Part shown: positions 6,679 through 13,335 of the stretch, piece by piece
Numbering within the stretch: the stretch's first letter is position 1
How the letters are laid out: every line of letters begins with the position of its first letter
Translations under genes and position numbers: made by a program
Assembly (NCBI GenBank): GCA_036479115.1
Contig: JAZGFD010000210.1
Location: forward strand, 1 to 15,106
DNA: 15,106 bases
DNA from: UBA7328 sp036479115
Lineage (GTDB): Bacteria; Bacteroidota; Bacteroidia; Chitinophagales; Saprospiraceae
Direction of reading: 5' to 3'
The notes under the pieces: generated by a model
The model's input: the letters and a program-made list of their open reading frames with translations, nothing else
Told to the model about the DNA's origin: nothing
Database searches by the model: none

Positions 6679-7401
6679 ATGAAATATATCCTATTTGCAA
6701 TGGCACTTCTATTCAGCTATTCTTCGAAAGCTCAATTTGGAGATTTTCTAAAGAAAGTAGATAAAATAAAAAATGATGTACTTAAAGAAGATAAGGGCTT
6801 AGATATTGGCGGAGCACTAAAAGAAGCATTAGAAGAAGGTACACGGGTATCAGTAGAGACGCTTTCCGCAAAAAATGGGTATTACAAAAGTCCATTCAAA
6901 ATATTGATTCCAAAAGAAGCCCAAAAGGTAGTTTCAGCTGTATCAAGAATCCCAGGATTTAAAAATGTAGAAAAGGACTTATTGGAAAAAATGAATCAGG
7001 CTGCGGAACTGGCCGCTAAGGAAGCCACACCTATATTCGTGGCTGCTATAAAAGGCATTACTTTTAAAGACGCAACCGAAATACTTATGGGAGCAGAAAA
7101 TGCCGCTACTGAATATTTGGACAATAGCTCCAGAGACAAATTATACAAGACCTTCTTACCTATAATACAGACAGCTTTAGACAAAGTAAGTGCACGGAAG
7201 TATTGGGCTGATATTGTATCCCAGTACAATAAAATTCCATTCACGAAAAAAGTAAACCCAAAATTGGACGACCACGTTAATACCAAAGCTCTTGATGGAT
7301 TGTTTGGGCTGATACAAGTCAAAGAAAAAGAAATCAGGGACGATGTAGGACAAAGAACATCTCCGCTAATTCAGAGAGTTTTTGCAAAGCAGGATAAATA
7401 A
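6679..7401 (+). CDS. DUF4197 family secreted protein
   Basis: 240 residues, of the DUF4197 family by overall pattern: an N-terminal signal peptide MKYILFAMALLFSYSSKAQ with likely cleavage after KA, then a largely helical soluble domain. Recognisable blocks are GGALKEALEEGTRVSVETLS, FKILIPKEAQKV, the Ala-rich AAELAAKEATPIFVAAIKGI, and a C-terminal region of lysine-rich helices. The family's role is unknown; it is exported to the periplasm. The ATG immediately precedes the signal peptide. No exact promoter box lies in the 25 bases between MITE copy D and the start, so its promoter is probably inside or beyond that element. The stop codon lies within the octamer directly left of MITE copy F. Confidence 0.88.
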   Translation: MKYILFAMALLFSYSSKAQFGDFLKKVDKIKNDVLKEDKGLDIGGALKEALEEGTRVSVETLSAKNGYYKSPFKILIPKEAQKVVSAVSRIPGFKNVEKDLLEKMNQAAELAAKEATPIFVAAIKGITFKDATEILMGAENAATEYLDNSSRDKLYKTFLPIIQTALDKVSARKYWADIVSQYNKIPFTKKVNPKLDDHVNTKALDGLFGLIQVKEKEIRDDVGQRTSPLIQRVFAKQDK

Positions 7402-7404
7402 AAG

Positions 7405-7566
7405 GTAACTACTAAGCAGCAATCAAATTTTGTTAAAAACGACTCTTTTTCCGCTACTCTTCGGCTATTTGAGCAGTAATAGCGCTGCTATTACTGCTCA
7501 AATGAGCCTTGACTGGCAATAAAATAGCATTTTTTTATTCAAAAAGCACTGCGGCTGAGTAGTTAC
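7405..7566 (+). mobile_element. MITE copy F (hairpin form) between convergent genes
   Basis: 162 bp with GTAACTACT at the left and its full complement AGTAGTTAC at the right. The centre (7467-7503) is a perfect 17-bp inverted repeat, ATTTGAGCAGTAATAGC, around a 3-base loop, extended by GGCT/AGCC outside a bulged G. Left flank ATAAAAG and right flank AAAAAAG agree at 6 of 7. It sits between the 3' ends of the DUF4197 and phosphatase genes and could terminate both. Confidence 0.8.
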
Positions 7567-7619
7567 AAAAAAGTAGCCCATTAGTGTAGAATTTTGACAA
7601 ATAGCATTATAAGTAAAGG

Positions 7620-8246
7620 TCAATTCAAGACCTCTTTGACTTTCAAACATAAATAGAGCATTTCCCGTCCTATCTCCTCTACCTTTTCATTGTATGTCAT
7701 AGATTCCATGGCTGTATTATCAGCTGTCTTAGGGTCGAGGTATGGTAATGATAATTTATCAGAAGCACCTACTACAATTGGACAATTTTTATCAGCATCA
7801 TTACATACCATTATTGCAATAAAGTTTTTTTGTGGATTCACATCATGGTCATATGTTTTGGAAAACATAGTTTGTTTCAGAGGAGAAATGTCAGTGATAT
7901 ATATGTAACCAGGATTATTAAGATTGTCATCAACAGTAAATCTGAACCCAAAACATTCAAAAGCACTTACTATTCGGTAATTAAGTGCGGTAGCCTCAGT
8001 GCCACCGGAGTAAACATGAATGCCGTCTATTTTTAGATGATGAGCAGTAAGCCGAAGTAAAAATTCCGCTATTTGAGAGCGTCGAGAATTGTGTGTACAA
8101 ATGATAATAATGTTACTACGAGCTGAATTTTGGAGGGGAGAACATATAATCTCAGCTAAAATATTCAAATCCTGTTTTCGGTTTGTACTTATGGAATCAA
8201 GTTCTCCAATCCTATCTTGAATAAATAATTCAAAATTATCATCCAT
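7620..8246 (-). CDS. ArsC-like low-molecular-weight protein-tyrosine-phosphatase family protein
   Basis: Low-molecular-weight phosphatase fold. With the ATG at 8246 the protein has 208 residues, and the phosphate loop CTHNSRRS starts at Cys50 with Arg56, preceded by the hydrophobic strand NIIIICT. Later come SGGTEATALN, FGFRF, and a C-terminal segment VCNDADKNCPIVVGASDK with LPYLDPK, in which Asp171 is the likely general acid and Cys148/Cys155 are extra cysteines. This THNSRRS variant is typical of a Bacteroidota branch related to thioredoxin-type arsenate reductases, so arsenate reduction or dephosphorylation are both possible. The ORF can be opened further to a TTG at 8318, but that overlaps the DUF2007 gene and adds an unconserved leader, so I reject it. 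Downstream member of the AAA+/VWA cluster by direction, 52 bases after DUF2007. Confidence 0.82.
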   Translation of the reverse strand: MDDNFELFIQDRIGELDSISTNRKQDLNILAEIICSPLQNSARSNIIIICTHNSRRSQIAEFLLRLTAHHLKIDGIHVYSGGTEATALNYRIVSAFECFGFRFTVDDNLNNPGYIYITDISPLKQTMFSKTYDHDVNPQKNFIAIMVCNDADKNCPIVVGASDKLSLPYLDPKTADNTAMESMTYNEKVEEIGREMLYLCLKVKEVLN

Positions 8247-8298
8247 AAATGGTTTGTTTTTTATGAGGATGGCTGAAAAACACTTGTATTGAAGCAGA

Positions 8299-8523
8299 TT
8301 ATCCACATACCAAATCAAGACTACAGAGCAGGTTTTTTGCTTCTACTACATACTCTTCAGGCACTACAATTTCAGATCCAGAATTACCCATAGCAGCAAC
8401 ACCAACACTAAAAAGTAAACTTTCATTTGTTATTTTAAAAGGAATCTCCGCAGTAGCCAGTGCATGTTTTATTAATGTCATACTCATCGGATTTGACGTG
8501 CTATAAATTGTGCTTAATTTCAT
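8299..8523 (-). CDS. DUF2007 domain small protein (putative signal-transducing protein)
   Basis: 74 residues forming a complete DUF2007 domain: an N-terminal strand STIYSTSNPMSMTLIKHALATAEIPFKI, the central LLFSVGVAAMGNSGSEIVVPEEYVVEAKNLL, and a short tail. The family resembles PII-like and ferredoxin-like small folds and is often labelled signal-transducing; no biochemical role is established. It has no signal peptide or membrane segment. It starts 31 bases after the stop of the AAA+ ATPase gene and precedes the ArsC-like phosphatase gene, so it is probably co-transcribed with them. Confidence 0.85.
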   Translation of the reverse strand: MKLSTIYSTSNPMSMTLIKHALATAEIPFKITNESLLFSVGVAAMGNSGSEIVVPEEYVVEAKNLLCSLDLVCG

Positions 8524-8554
8524 GTATATAAGATACGAATTAAATTTATCAATG

Positions 8555-10039
8555 TCAAAAATTTAGTAAATCTCCATCTTCCTCCATATCGTCAAGCATA
8601 GAAGCCAAAGGATCAATAAATGTCATATTAGAATCTATTAATGTCTTGCCAATTACCTGATATTCAGCCAGTCCATGAAGTACCAATTCCATAAAAAATG
8701 GTTCTTCATTTTTAGCGACCTTTTTATGCTGTACTAATTTTCTGAGACCTTGCACACTATTCAGTTTCTTCTGATATGTTTTGTTAGAATCATCTACTAA
8801 AAATTCAGTTTTGTTTTTTCCAGAAAACCATGCCTTGATCACTCCATAAGGATCTTTTTCTTCCATCTTCATGGCCTCATTAGGGCTTATAAAATGTTCA
8901 TCAAATTTTTCTTTGATCGCATTGCTTAAAAGGCTTAAAGCTACATTGTACGAGCCTTCTTGTTCACCTTCATATACCAGTTCCATTTTGCCTGTAAGGG
9001 CTGGGATAATACCCCAAAAATCAGTGATCCTTACCGAAGTAGTTTTTTCATTATTGATCAGCATCCTACGCTCAGCAGTGCTTACGAGGTTTTCTAATGC
9101 GGATATACTCATCCGAGCGGAGATTCCACTTTTTTCATCGACAAATTGAGATACACGAGCATGAAATGAAATTAGTTCTAGTAATATTCTTACTTCATCA
9201 GATATGATAACTGTTTCTTTTTGAACACCCGTTAGTGACGCTTCCTGTGTTGTAATTTTTTGAGCTGCACTAAGTGTACGCGGATAGTGAGTAAGTATCT
9301 GTGATTCTATTCTGTCTTTCAGTGGGGTTACGATACTTCCTCTATTGGTGTAATCCTCTGGGTTGGCCGTAAAAACAAACTGAATGTCTAAAGGAAATCT
9401 CAATTTAAAACCCCTAATTTGAAGGTCTCCTTCTTGAAGGATATTAAAAAGAGAAACCTGTATTCTCGGTTGTAGATCAGGTAATTCGTTGATGATAAAT
9501 ATTGATCTATTGGCTCTTGGTACTAATCCGAAATGAATCACTCTTTCATCAGAATAATTTAATTTTAGACTGGCTGCCTTAATAGGGTCGATATCACCAA
9601 TAAGATCTGCTACACTCACGTCAGGAGTTGCCAATTTTTCTACAAATCTATCGCTATGATGCACCCATGATATAGGGGTTTTATCGCCCATTTTTTTTAC
9701 TTTATCAATGGCATGTCTGCTCAATGGCACCAAAGGATCATCATTGATTTCAGAACCTTCTACTATAGGCATATATTCATCTAAAAGCTGAGTCATTAGC
9801 CTTGCTATTCTTGTTTTGGCCTGACCTCTTAGCCCAAGCAATAATATATTGTGTCTCGACAAAATAGCTCTTTCCAAATCAGGAATCACAGTATCATCAA
9901 AACCTACAATACCTTCAAATACAGTTTTTCCTGATTGCAATCTTTTTATTAAGTTTTTACGCATCTCTTCCTTCACAGATAGTGATGTATAGCCTGCTTT
10001 TTTAAGCTGCCCTAGGGTTTTAATTTTCTTTATATCCAA
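8555..10039 (-). CDS. MoxR/magnesium-chelatase-like AAA+ ATPase
   Basis: A cytoplasmic AAA+ ATPase of the chelatase/MoxR clade, 494 residues. Nucleotide-binding features are complete: Walker A GLRGQAKT (69-76), Walker B SIFIINE (179-185), sensor 1 TAN (224-226), the PLKDRI arginine segment (239-244) and the GISARMSISALENL sensor 2 helix (305-318) typical of the clade. A helical C-terminal region of about 120 residues follows. These ATPases usually act with a VWA-domain partner to remodel proteins or load metals; the gene upstream in the same direction encodes such a partner. Translation appears to start at TTG (10039): the following KTLGQLKKAGYTSLSVKEEMRKNL looks like the conserved N-terminus of the family, and the first ATG (9964) would remove it. 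The TTG lies inside TATAATTTG, a near-match to a promoter box, so the start is not certain. Confidence 0.87.
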   Translation of the reverse strand: MDIKKIKTLGQLKKAGYTSLSVKEEMRKNLIKRLQSGKTVFEGIVGFDDTVIPDLERAILSRHNILLLGLRGQAKTRIARLMTQLLDEYMPIVEGSEINDDPLVPLSRHAIDKVKKMGDKTPISWVHHSDRFVEKLATPDVSVADLIGDIDPIKAASLKLNYSDERVIHFGLVPRANRSIFIINELPDLQPRIQVSLFNILQEGDLQIRGFKLRFPLDIQFVFTANPEDYTNRGSIVTPLKDRIESQILTHYPRTLSAAQKITTQEASLTGVQKETVIISDEVRILLELISFHARVSQFVDEKSGISARMSISALENLVSTAERRMLINNEKTTSVRITDFWGIIPALTGKMELVYEGEQEGSYNVALSLLSNAIKEKFDEHFISPNEAMKMEEKDPYGVIKAWFSGKNKTEFLVDDSNKTYQKKLNSVQGLRKLVQHKKVAKNEEPFFMELVLHGLAEYQVIGKTLIDSNMTFIDPLASMLDDMEEDGDLLNF

Positions 10040-10117
10040 ATTATATACTTTACTTTTTATTATTAATTTTCTTTATTTTAAAACTTTTTATGGCTTCAGG
10101 ATGATTAGGTGCGTTTC

Positions 10118-10129
10118 AGATGATCATCT
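10118..10129. other. 12-bp perfect palindrome AGATGATCATCT
   Basis: Lies in the 280-base gap between the VWA and ATPase genes, 79 bases before the ATPase start. It could be an operator or a chance palindrome; no second copy is seen. Confidence 0.2.
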
Positions 10130-10204
10130 TTTATTTTGGCAAGATAACATTACGTTAGATAAAATAATTGCTACATCTTACTTTGGCGGAGAATTAATTA
10201 TTGT

Positions 10205-10261
10205 GTAACTACTCAGGAGGTATCAATTTTTTGCTCAAAAGCGCACCATCGGAGAAGTTAC
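10205..10261 (+). mobile_element. MITE copy E (short form) inside the VWA-ATPase gene cluster
   Basis: 57 bp: GTAACTACTCAGGAGG at the left, GAGAAGTTAC at the right, core GCTCAAAAGCGCACC. Flanks ATTATTGT and AGTATTGG agree at 6 of 8. It lies 60 bases after the VWA stop codon and upstream of the ATPase start, so a common transcript would carry it as a hairpin. Confidence 0.8.
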
Positions 10262-10320
10262 AGTATTGGGACAAAGGGATATTTTTAAATTATTCTGGTT
10301 ATAAATCCCTCGTTCATTAT

Positions 10321-11421
10321 TCATTTCTTTTTCCTTTTATTCTCATTATAATCTCTAAAAATAAATTCACCCAGTCCCTTCAGAGAACTATAAAATGCCT
10401 TTCCTTGATTGGCTCTAGTAAACTGATCAACAAAAGTTCTTAGATAAGGGTCACTTGCAATCATAAATGTTGTAATAGGGATGTGTAATTTTCGACATTT
10501 TACTGCCAAACCCAAAGTCCTATTTAATATTCTTCGGTCTAACCCGAAAGCGTTTTTATAGTACTTCTTGCCTTTTTTTATGCAAGTTGGTTTGCCATCT
10601 GTGATCATCATGATCTGCTTATTGGTGCTCTTTCTTCTGCGTAAAATATTCATAGCAAGATCAAGGCCTGCCACTGTATTGGTGTGAAAGGGGCCCACTT
10701 GCAAATAGGGCAAATCTTTAATTTCAATCTGCCAAGCATCATTACCGAATACAATTATATCCAATGTATCTTTAGGATATCGAGTTTTTATTAATTCTGC
10801 CAATGCCATTGCTACTTTCTTGGCTGGGGTGATACGATCTTCTCCGTACAAAATCATGGAGTGGGATATATCTATCATAAGTACAGTGCTCGTCTGTGTT
10901 TTATAGAAAGTTTCATGTACTACCAAATCTTCCTGTGTAAGGATAAATTCATCAATGCCATGATTGATGTGTGCATTTTTAATAGATTCAGAAATGGCTA
11001 TATTTTCTAATGAATCGCCAAATTTAAAGGCCCGTAATTCAGCCGTTTGTTCATCACCTTGGCCTGTCATCTTAGTAGAATGGTTGCCTGTTTTGGATTT
11101 TTTAAGATCATCAAAAATATCATCCAAGGCCTTTTTACGGAGTTCAATTTCCATTTTGGCGGTTAAGCCTATTCCGTCTTTCCCATGATGACCTTGATCG
11201 GAGATGTATCCCTGATCAATGAGGTCTTGAATAAAATCAGCTATTCCATAATTGTCATCAGTAAGATTGTATTGTTTGTCAAGTTCAGTAAGCCAAGAGA
11301 GGGCTTCTGATACATCACCTGATGTATATACTAACAGATCTTTGAAAATATTCAATAGGCGAGAAAATGGATCTTCACTGTCATCATGAGGTATATAATT
11401 TTCAAAGCGCCATCCTATCAT
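10321..11421 (-). CDS. VWA-domain protein, partner of the chelatase-like ATPase
   Basis: 366 residues, cytoplasmic, no signal peptide. An N-terminal helical region (about 1-110) precedes a von Willebrand A domain from about 175 to 345. The metal-ion-dependent adhesion site is intact: DISHS (184-188), the HTNT loop with a conserved Thr (246-249), and TDGKPT (274-279). VWA proteins of this kind work with MoxR/chelatase-type AAA+ ATPases, and the ATPase gene is next in the same direction after a 281-base gap that carries MITE copy E. The C-terminus is a basic tail, NENKRKKK. The ATG at 11421 is preceded by a perfect TAAATTTG -7 box 23 bases upstream. The client of the pair is unknown; no metal-cofactor or methanol-dehydrogenase genes are nearby. 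Confidence 0.88.
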   Translation of the reverse strand: MIGWRFENYIPHDDSEDPFSRLLNIFKDLLVYTSGDVSEALSWLTELDKQYNLTDDNYGIADFIQDLIDQGYISDQGHHGKDGIGLTAKMEIELRKKALDDIFDDLKKSKTGNHSTKMTGQGDEQTAELRAFKFGDSLENIAISESIKNAHINHGIDEFILTQEDLVVHETFYKTQTSTVLMIDISHSMILYGEDRITPAKKVAMALAELIKTRYPKDTLDIIVFGNDAWQIEIKDLPYLQVGPFHTNTVAGLDLAMNILRRRKSTNKQIMMITDGKPTCIKKGKKYYKNAFGLDRRILNRTLGLAVKCRKLHIPITTFMIASDPYLRTFVDQFTRANQGKAFYSSLKGLGEFIFRDYNENKRKKK

Positions 11422-11444
11422 TGGTTATATATGGTATTTAAATT

Positions 11445-11452
11445 CAAATTTA
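11445..11452 (-). promoter_or_regulatory. -7 promoter box TAAATTTG for the VWA gene cluster
   Basis: Exact TAnnTTTG on the minus strand with a start inferred near 11438, giving a leader of about 17 bases. The -33 region would fall at about 11470, within the left end of MITE copy J, so the insertion has probably replaced the original upstream element. Confidence 0.5.
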
Positions 11453-11467
11453 ACAACTAAATAAAAG

Positions 11468-11645
11468 GTATATACTCAGGTGGAGCCAATTTGGGATAAA
11501 TAAATCCTTTTTCTTCCATATTTCAACTATTTTTTTTTACCACAGCTCGCCTATGTTTCAAAAAATGAGCTTTATTTGAAAAAAAACAAAAATTTACCTG
11601 CCTAAATGACAGACAGGCCTCAAAAGCGCCCATCTGGATAGTTAC
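11468..11645 (+). mobile_element. MITE copy J (long form) with perfect 8-bp duplication
   Basis: 178 bp with ends GTATATACTCAGGTGG and GGATAGTTAC, directly flanked on both sides by AATAAAAG (11460-11467 and 11646-11653). Interior alignable with copy C. Its outer parts (GTGGAGCCAA at the left, CTCAAAAGCGCCCA at the right) are nearly identical to copy I, which lacks the middle 120 bases; I is therefore an internal-deletion form of the J type. Confidence 0.88.
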
Positions 11646-11653
11646 AATAAAAG

Positions 11654-12012
11654 AAGAAAAGTTGTAAATGACATATTTTTTATCAACTTCTATTATGAAG
11701 CTACTCAGATGTCATCATATGAGCTGTAAAAAGCTCTTGTATCACCTATTTTTGCTATTTTATTTCTCAAATCGAAGATATGGCAACATAATCGAGATTC
11801 CTTAACACATGAGATAAGTTAATAGAGGCAGAGCTAATGTTGTAAAAATATAAAAATTGACCTAAAAAGAACTTTTATTCATCCAAAATGAACTCAACGT
11901 TAGTAGTTGCTAAAAAACTAGCCTCCTGAAAAATTACCAAAAAACTATACCTAGGGATAGGTGCTTAATTGATAAAATAAGAGTTATTTGTTTAACAATA
12001 AAAACATAGAAT
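11654..12012. other. Gene-free upstream region of the LuxR-type pair
   Basis: About 360 bases without a credible ORF. It contains a hairpin GAGCT-GTAAAA-AGCTC (11721-11736) next to CTACTCAGATGTCATCA, which faintly resembles the interior of the 5911-6227 elements. Nearer the gene, ACCTA-GGGA-TAGGT (11949-11962) lies 51 bases before the ATG at 12013 and is a candidate operator. No exact TAnnTTTG box is seen. Confidence 0.35.
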
Positions 12013-12240
12013 ATGGTTTTGATGACAAAAATATCCCCTCGAGAAAAAGAAGTACTTTACCTTATTGCGCATGAGTATACTACGCATGAAATAGCTCTAG
12101 AACTTTTTATTTCTTTTCATACGGTCATCTCTCACCGAAAAAATTTATTGACTAAAATGGACGTGAAAAATATGGCTGGCTTAGTAAGAAAAGGTTATGA
12201 AACTGGCCTATTACATTTTCAACTTCATCCCGTCTATTGA
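12013..12240 (+). CDS. Stand-alone LuxR-type helix-turn-helix protein
   Basis: 75 residues that are almost only a LuxR/GerE DNA-binding domain: ISPREKEVLYLIAHEYTTHEIALEL (helices 1-2), the recognition helix region FISFHTVISHRKNLLTKM, and KNMAGLVRKGYETGLL at the end. There is no receiver, sensor or dimerisation domain, so any regulation must come from a partner or from its level. Translation could begin at 12013 or at the ATG at 12022. The stop codon is separated by a single base from the start of the response regulator gene, so the two are surely translated from one transcript. Conserved end residues and spacing support a real gene rather than the remnant of a longer regulator, although a lost N-terminal receiver domain cannot be excluded. 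Confidence 0.82.
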   Translation: MVLMTKISPREKEVLYLIAHEYTTHEIALELFISFHTVISHRKNLLTKMDVKNMAGLVRKGYETGLLHFQLHPVY

Positions 12241-12241
12241 T

Positions 12242-12859
12242 ATGTCTAATGTGACAATAATGATTGTGGAAGATGAGGCTTTGATAGCCCATGATATAGC
12301 ACGAAGAGTAAAAAAAATGGGGTATGATGTTGCGGCTATCAAACATAGCAGTGATGATGCACTTGCATACCTTAGTATTCACACTCCAGATATTATACTT
12401 TGTGATATAAATATAAATGGAGATAAAGATGGTATAGATGTAGCAGACTATGTACAAAATAATAAAAAAATACCCCTTGTTTTTATTACGGCACTATCAG
12501 ATAAAGGCACTCTAGAAAGAGCAAAAAAGACATTGCCTTATGGCTATATTATAAAACCATTTGATAATCATGATTTGCTTACTGCTATAGAAATGGCTCT
12601 ATACAAACACAGCACAGAAATGGAAAAACTTGCTTTGAGTCTAGATAAGGTAAATAAGATGGCTTCAGAGTCAGTATCAAAAAGAGAATTTGAAATGTTG
12701 CAAGATATCACAGAAGGGCTTACTAATAATCAAATTAGTGAAAAGAGATTTATTGCAGTGAGTACAGTTAAATATCATATAAGTCGACTTTTGGAAAAGA
12801 TGGGCGCATCCAATAGAGCGGATGCTCTTCATAAGATTATTGATCTATTGACTCATTAA
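12242..12859 (+). CDS. Two-component response regulator, REC plus LuxR-type HTH
   Basis: 205 residues. An N-terminal receiver domain has the acidic pair E10/D11, the phosphoacceptor Asp55 in PDIILCDININGDKDG, Thr83 in FITALSD and Lys105 in YIIKPFD, all intact. A linker is followed by a LuxR-type HTH (about 144-205) with SKREFEMLQDITEGLTNNQIS and VSTVKYHISRLLEKMGASNRADAL. I chose the ATG at 12242, one base after the upstream stop, because it begins directly before the receiver's first strand (VTIMIVEDE). The in-frame ATG at 12197 would overlap the upstream gene by 44 bases and add an unconserved leader. No histidine kinase is in the window, so it is an orphan here. MITE copy I follows its stop codon after eight bases. 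Confidence 0.92.
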   Translation: MSNVTIMIVEDEALIAHDIARRVKKMGYDVAAIKHSSDDALAYLSIHTPDIILCDININGDKDGIDVADYVQNNKKIPLVFITALSDKGTLERAKKTLPYGYIIKPFDNHDLLTAIEMALYKHSTEMEKLALSLDKVNKMASESVSKREFEMLQDITEGLTNNQISEKRFIAVSTVKYHISRLLEKMGASNRADALHKIIDLLTH

Positions 12860-12867
12860 AAGAATTA

Positions 12868-12925
12868 GTAACCAATCAAGTGGAGCCAAATTTTTTATCT
12901 CAAAAGCGCCCACCTGAGGAGTTAC
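12868..12925 (+). mobile_element. MITE copy I (short form) after the response regulator gene
   Basis: 58 bp: GTAACCAATCAAGTGG at the left, GAGGAGTTAC at the right, core CTCAAAAGCGCCCACC. Flanks AAGAATTA and AAAAATTA agree at 7 of 8. As a transcribed hairpin it could terminate the regulator transcript. Confidence 0.82.
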
Positions 12926-12959
12926 AAAAATTATTAAAGAAAGGAAATTGAAAAATGAA

Positions 12960-13103
12960 ATGAAAAAAAAATTAGAAAATGAAATTAAACATGAAATGGC
13001 CAGTAATTGGGCCAAATATTTTCTAGAAAGTATAGAAAAGAGGCTAGAAGAAAGCCTTGATGACATTTCTAAAAATACATTAGAAATCACTACTCAGCAG
13101 TAG
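12960..13103 (+). CDS. Possible small helical protein, 47 residues, 3' end made by a MITE
   Basis: ATG to TAG gives MKKKLENEIKHEMASNWAK then YFLESIEKRLEESLDDISK, then NTLEITTQQ: a charged, amphipathic, coiled-coil-like sequence whose composition looks coding. I recognise no family. It lies between MITE copies I and G. Its last six codons and stop come from the left end of copy G, inserted after the Leu-Glu codons, so the present C-terminus is not original and the ORF may be a truncated fragment. An AGGA lies 15 bases upstream of the ATG, which is weak support in this phylum. Confidence 0.35.
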   Translation: MKKKLENEIKHEMASNWAKYFLESIEKRLEESLDDISKNTLEITTQQ

Positions 13104-13243
13104 TGTTTTTTGAATTGAAATGGATTGTTTTTTTTTTAATCAAGGCTCATTTGAGTCGTAATAGAAGCGCCTTTGCTAATCTAATAGCCGCAGAGTAACG
13201 TAAAAAGAAACGTTTTTAACAAAAATTGTCTGTGAGTAGTTAC
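13086..13243 (-). mobile_element. MITE copy G (hairpin form), overlapping the end of a small ORF
   Basis: About 158 bp, with ATCACTACTCAG at the left and GAGTAGTTAC at the right; aligns throughout with copy B and with the reverse complement of copy F. The central hairpin has decayed. If the last base is taken as flank, CATTAGAA and CATTGAAA agree at 6 of 8. Only 12 bases separate it from copy H. Confidence 0.72.
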
Positions 13244-13255
13244 ATTGAAACAATA

Positions 13256-13325
13256 GTAGCTTTTCAGGTGGTGTATCATTGTAAAAAACTTTTTTGGTCA
13301 AAATTTATAACACGTGAGTAGTTAC
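13256..13325 (-). mobile_element. MITE copy H (short form)
   Basis: 70 bp: left end GTAGCTTTTCAGGTGG, right end GTGAGTAGTTAC. It shares CAGGTGGTGT and the AAAATT core with copy A. Flanks AAACAATA and AAACATTA agree at 7 of 8. Its left duplication overlaps the right duplication of copy G by three bases. It ends 10 bases beyond the stop codon of the CAP gene. Confidence 0.78.
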
Positions 13326-13335
13326 AAACATTAGA

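Noticed and set aside
7690..8036. Two plus-strand ORFs inside the phosphatase gene
   Set aside because: Both are antisense shadows of the phosphatase frame, which carries the active-site loop.
8247..8318. N-terminal extension of the ArsC-like phosphatase from TTG 8318
   Set aside because: It overlaps the DUF2007 gene and has no family-like sequence; the ATG at 8246 gives a normal length.
10201..10443. 80-codon ORF on the plus strand
   Set aside because: It starts within the left flank of MITE copy E and then runs antisense to the VWA gene, which has much stronger coding evidence.
11690..11760. Possible third copy of the 5911-6227 inverted-repeat family
   Set aside because: Only a short CTACTCAG/TCATCA resemblance is seen and no matching ends, so it is too weak to list as an element.
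12197..12241. Upstream ATG extending the response regulator by 15 residues
   Set aside because: It overlaps the LuxR-type gene by 44 bases and the added residues are not part of the receiver domain, which begins right after the ATG at 12242.
12152..12457. 101-codon ORF on the minus strand
   Set aside because: It is antisense to the receiver domain and the LuxR-type gene, both clearly coding; its Tyr/Ile-rich translation is typical of a shadow frame.
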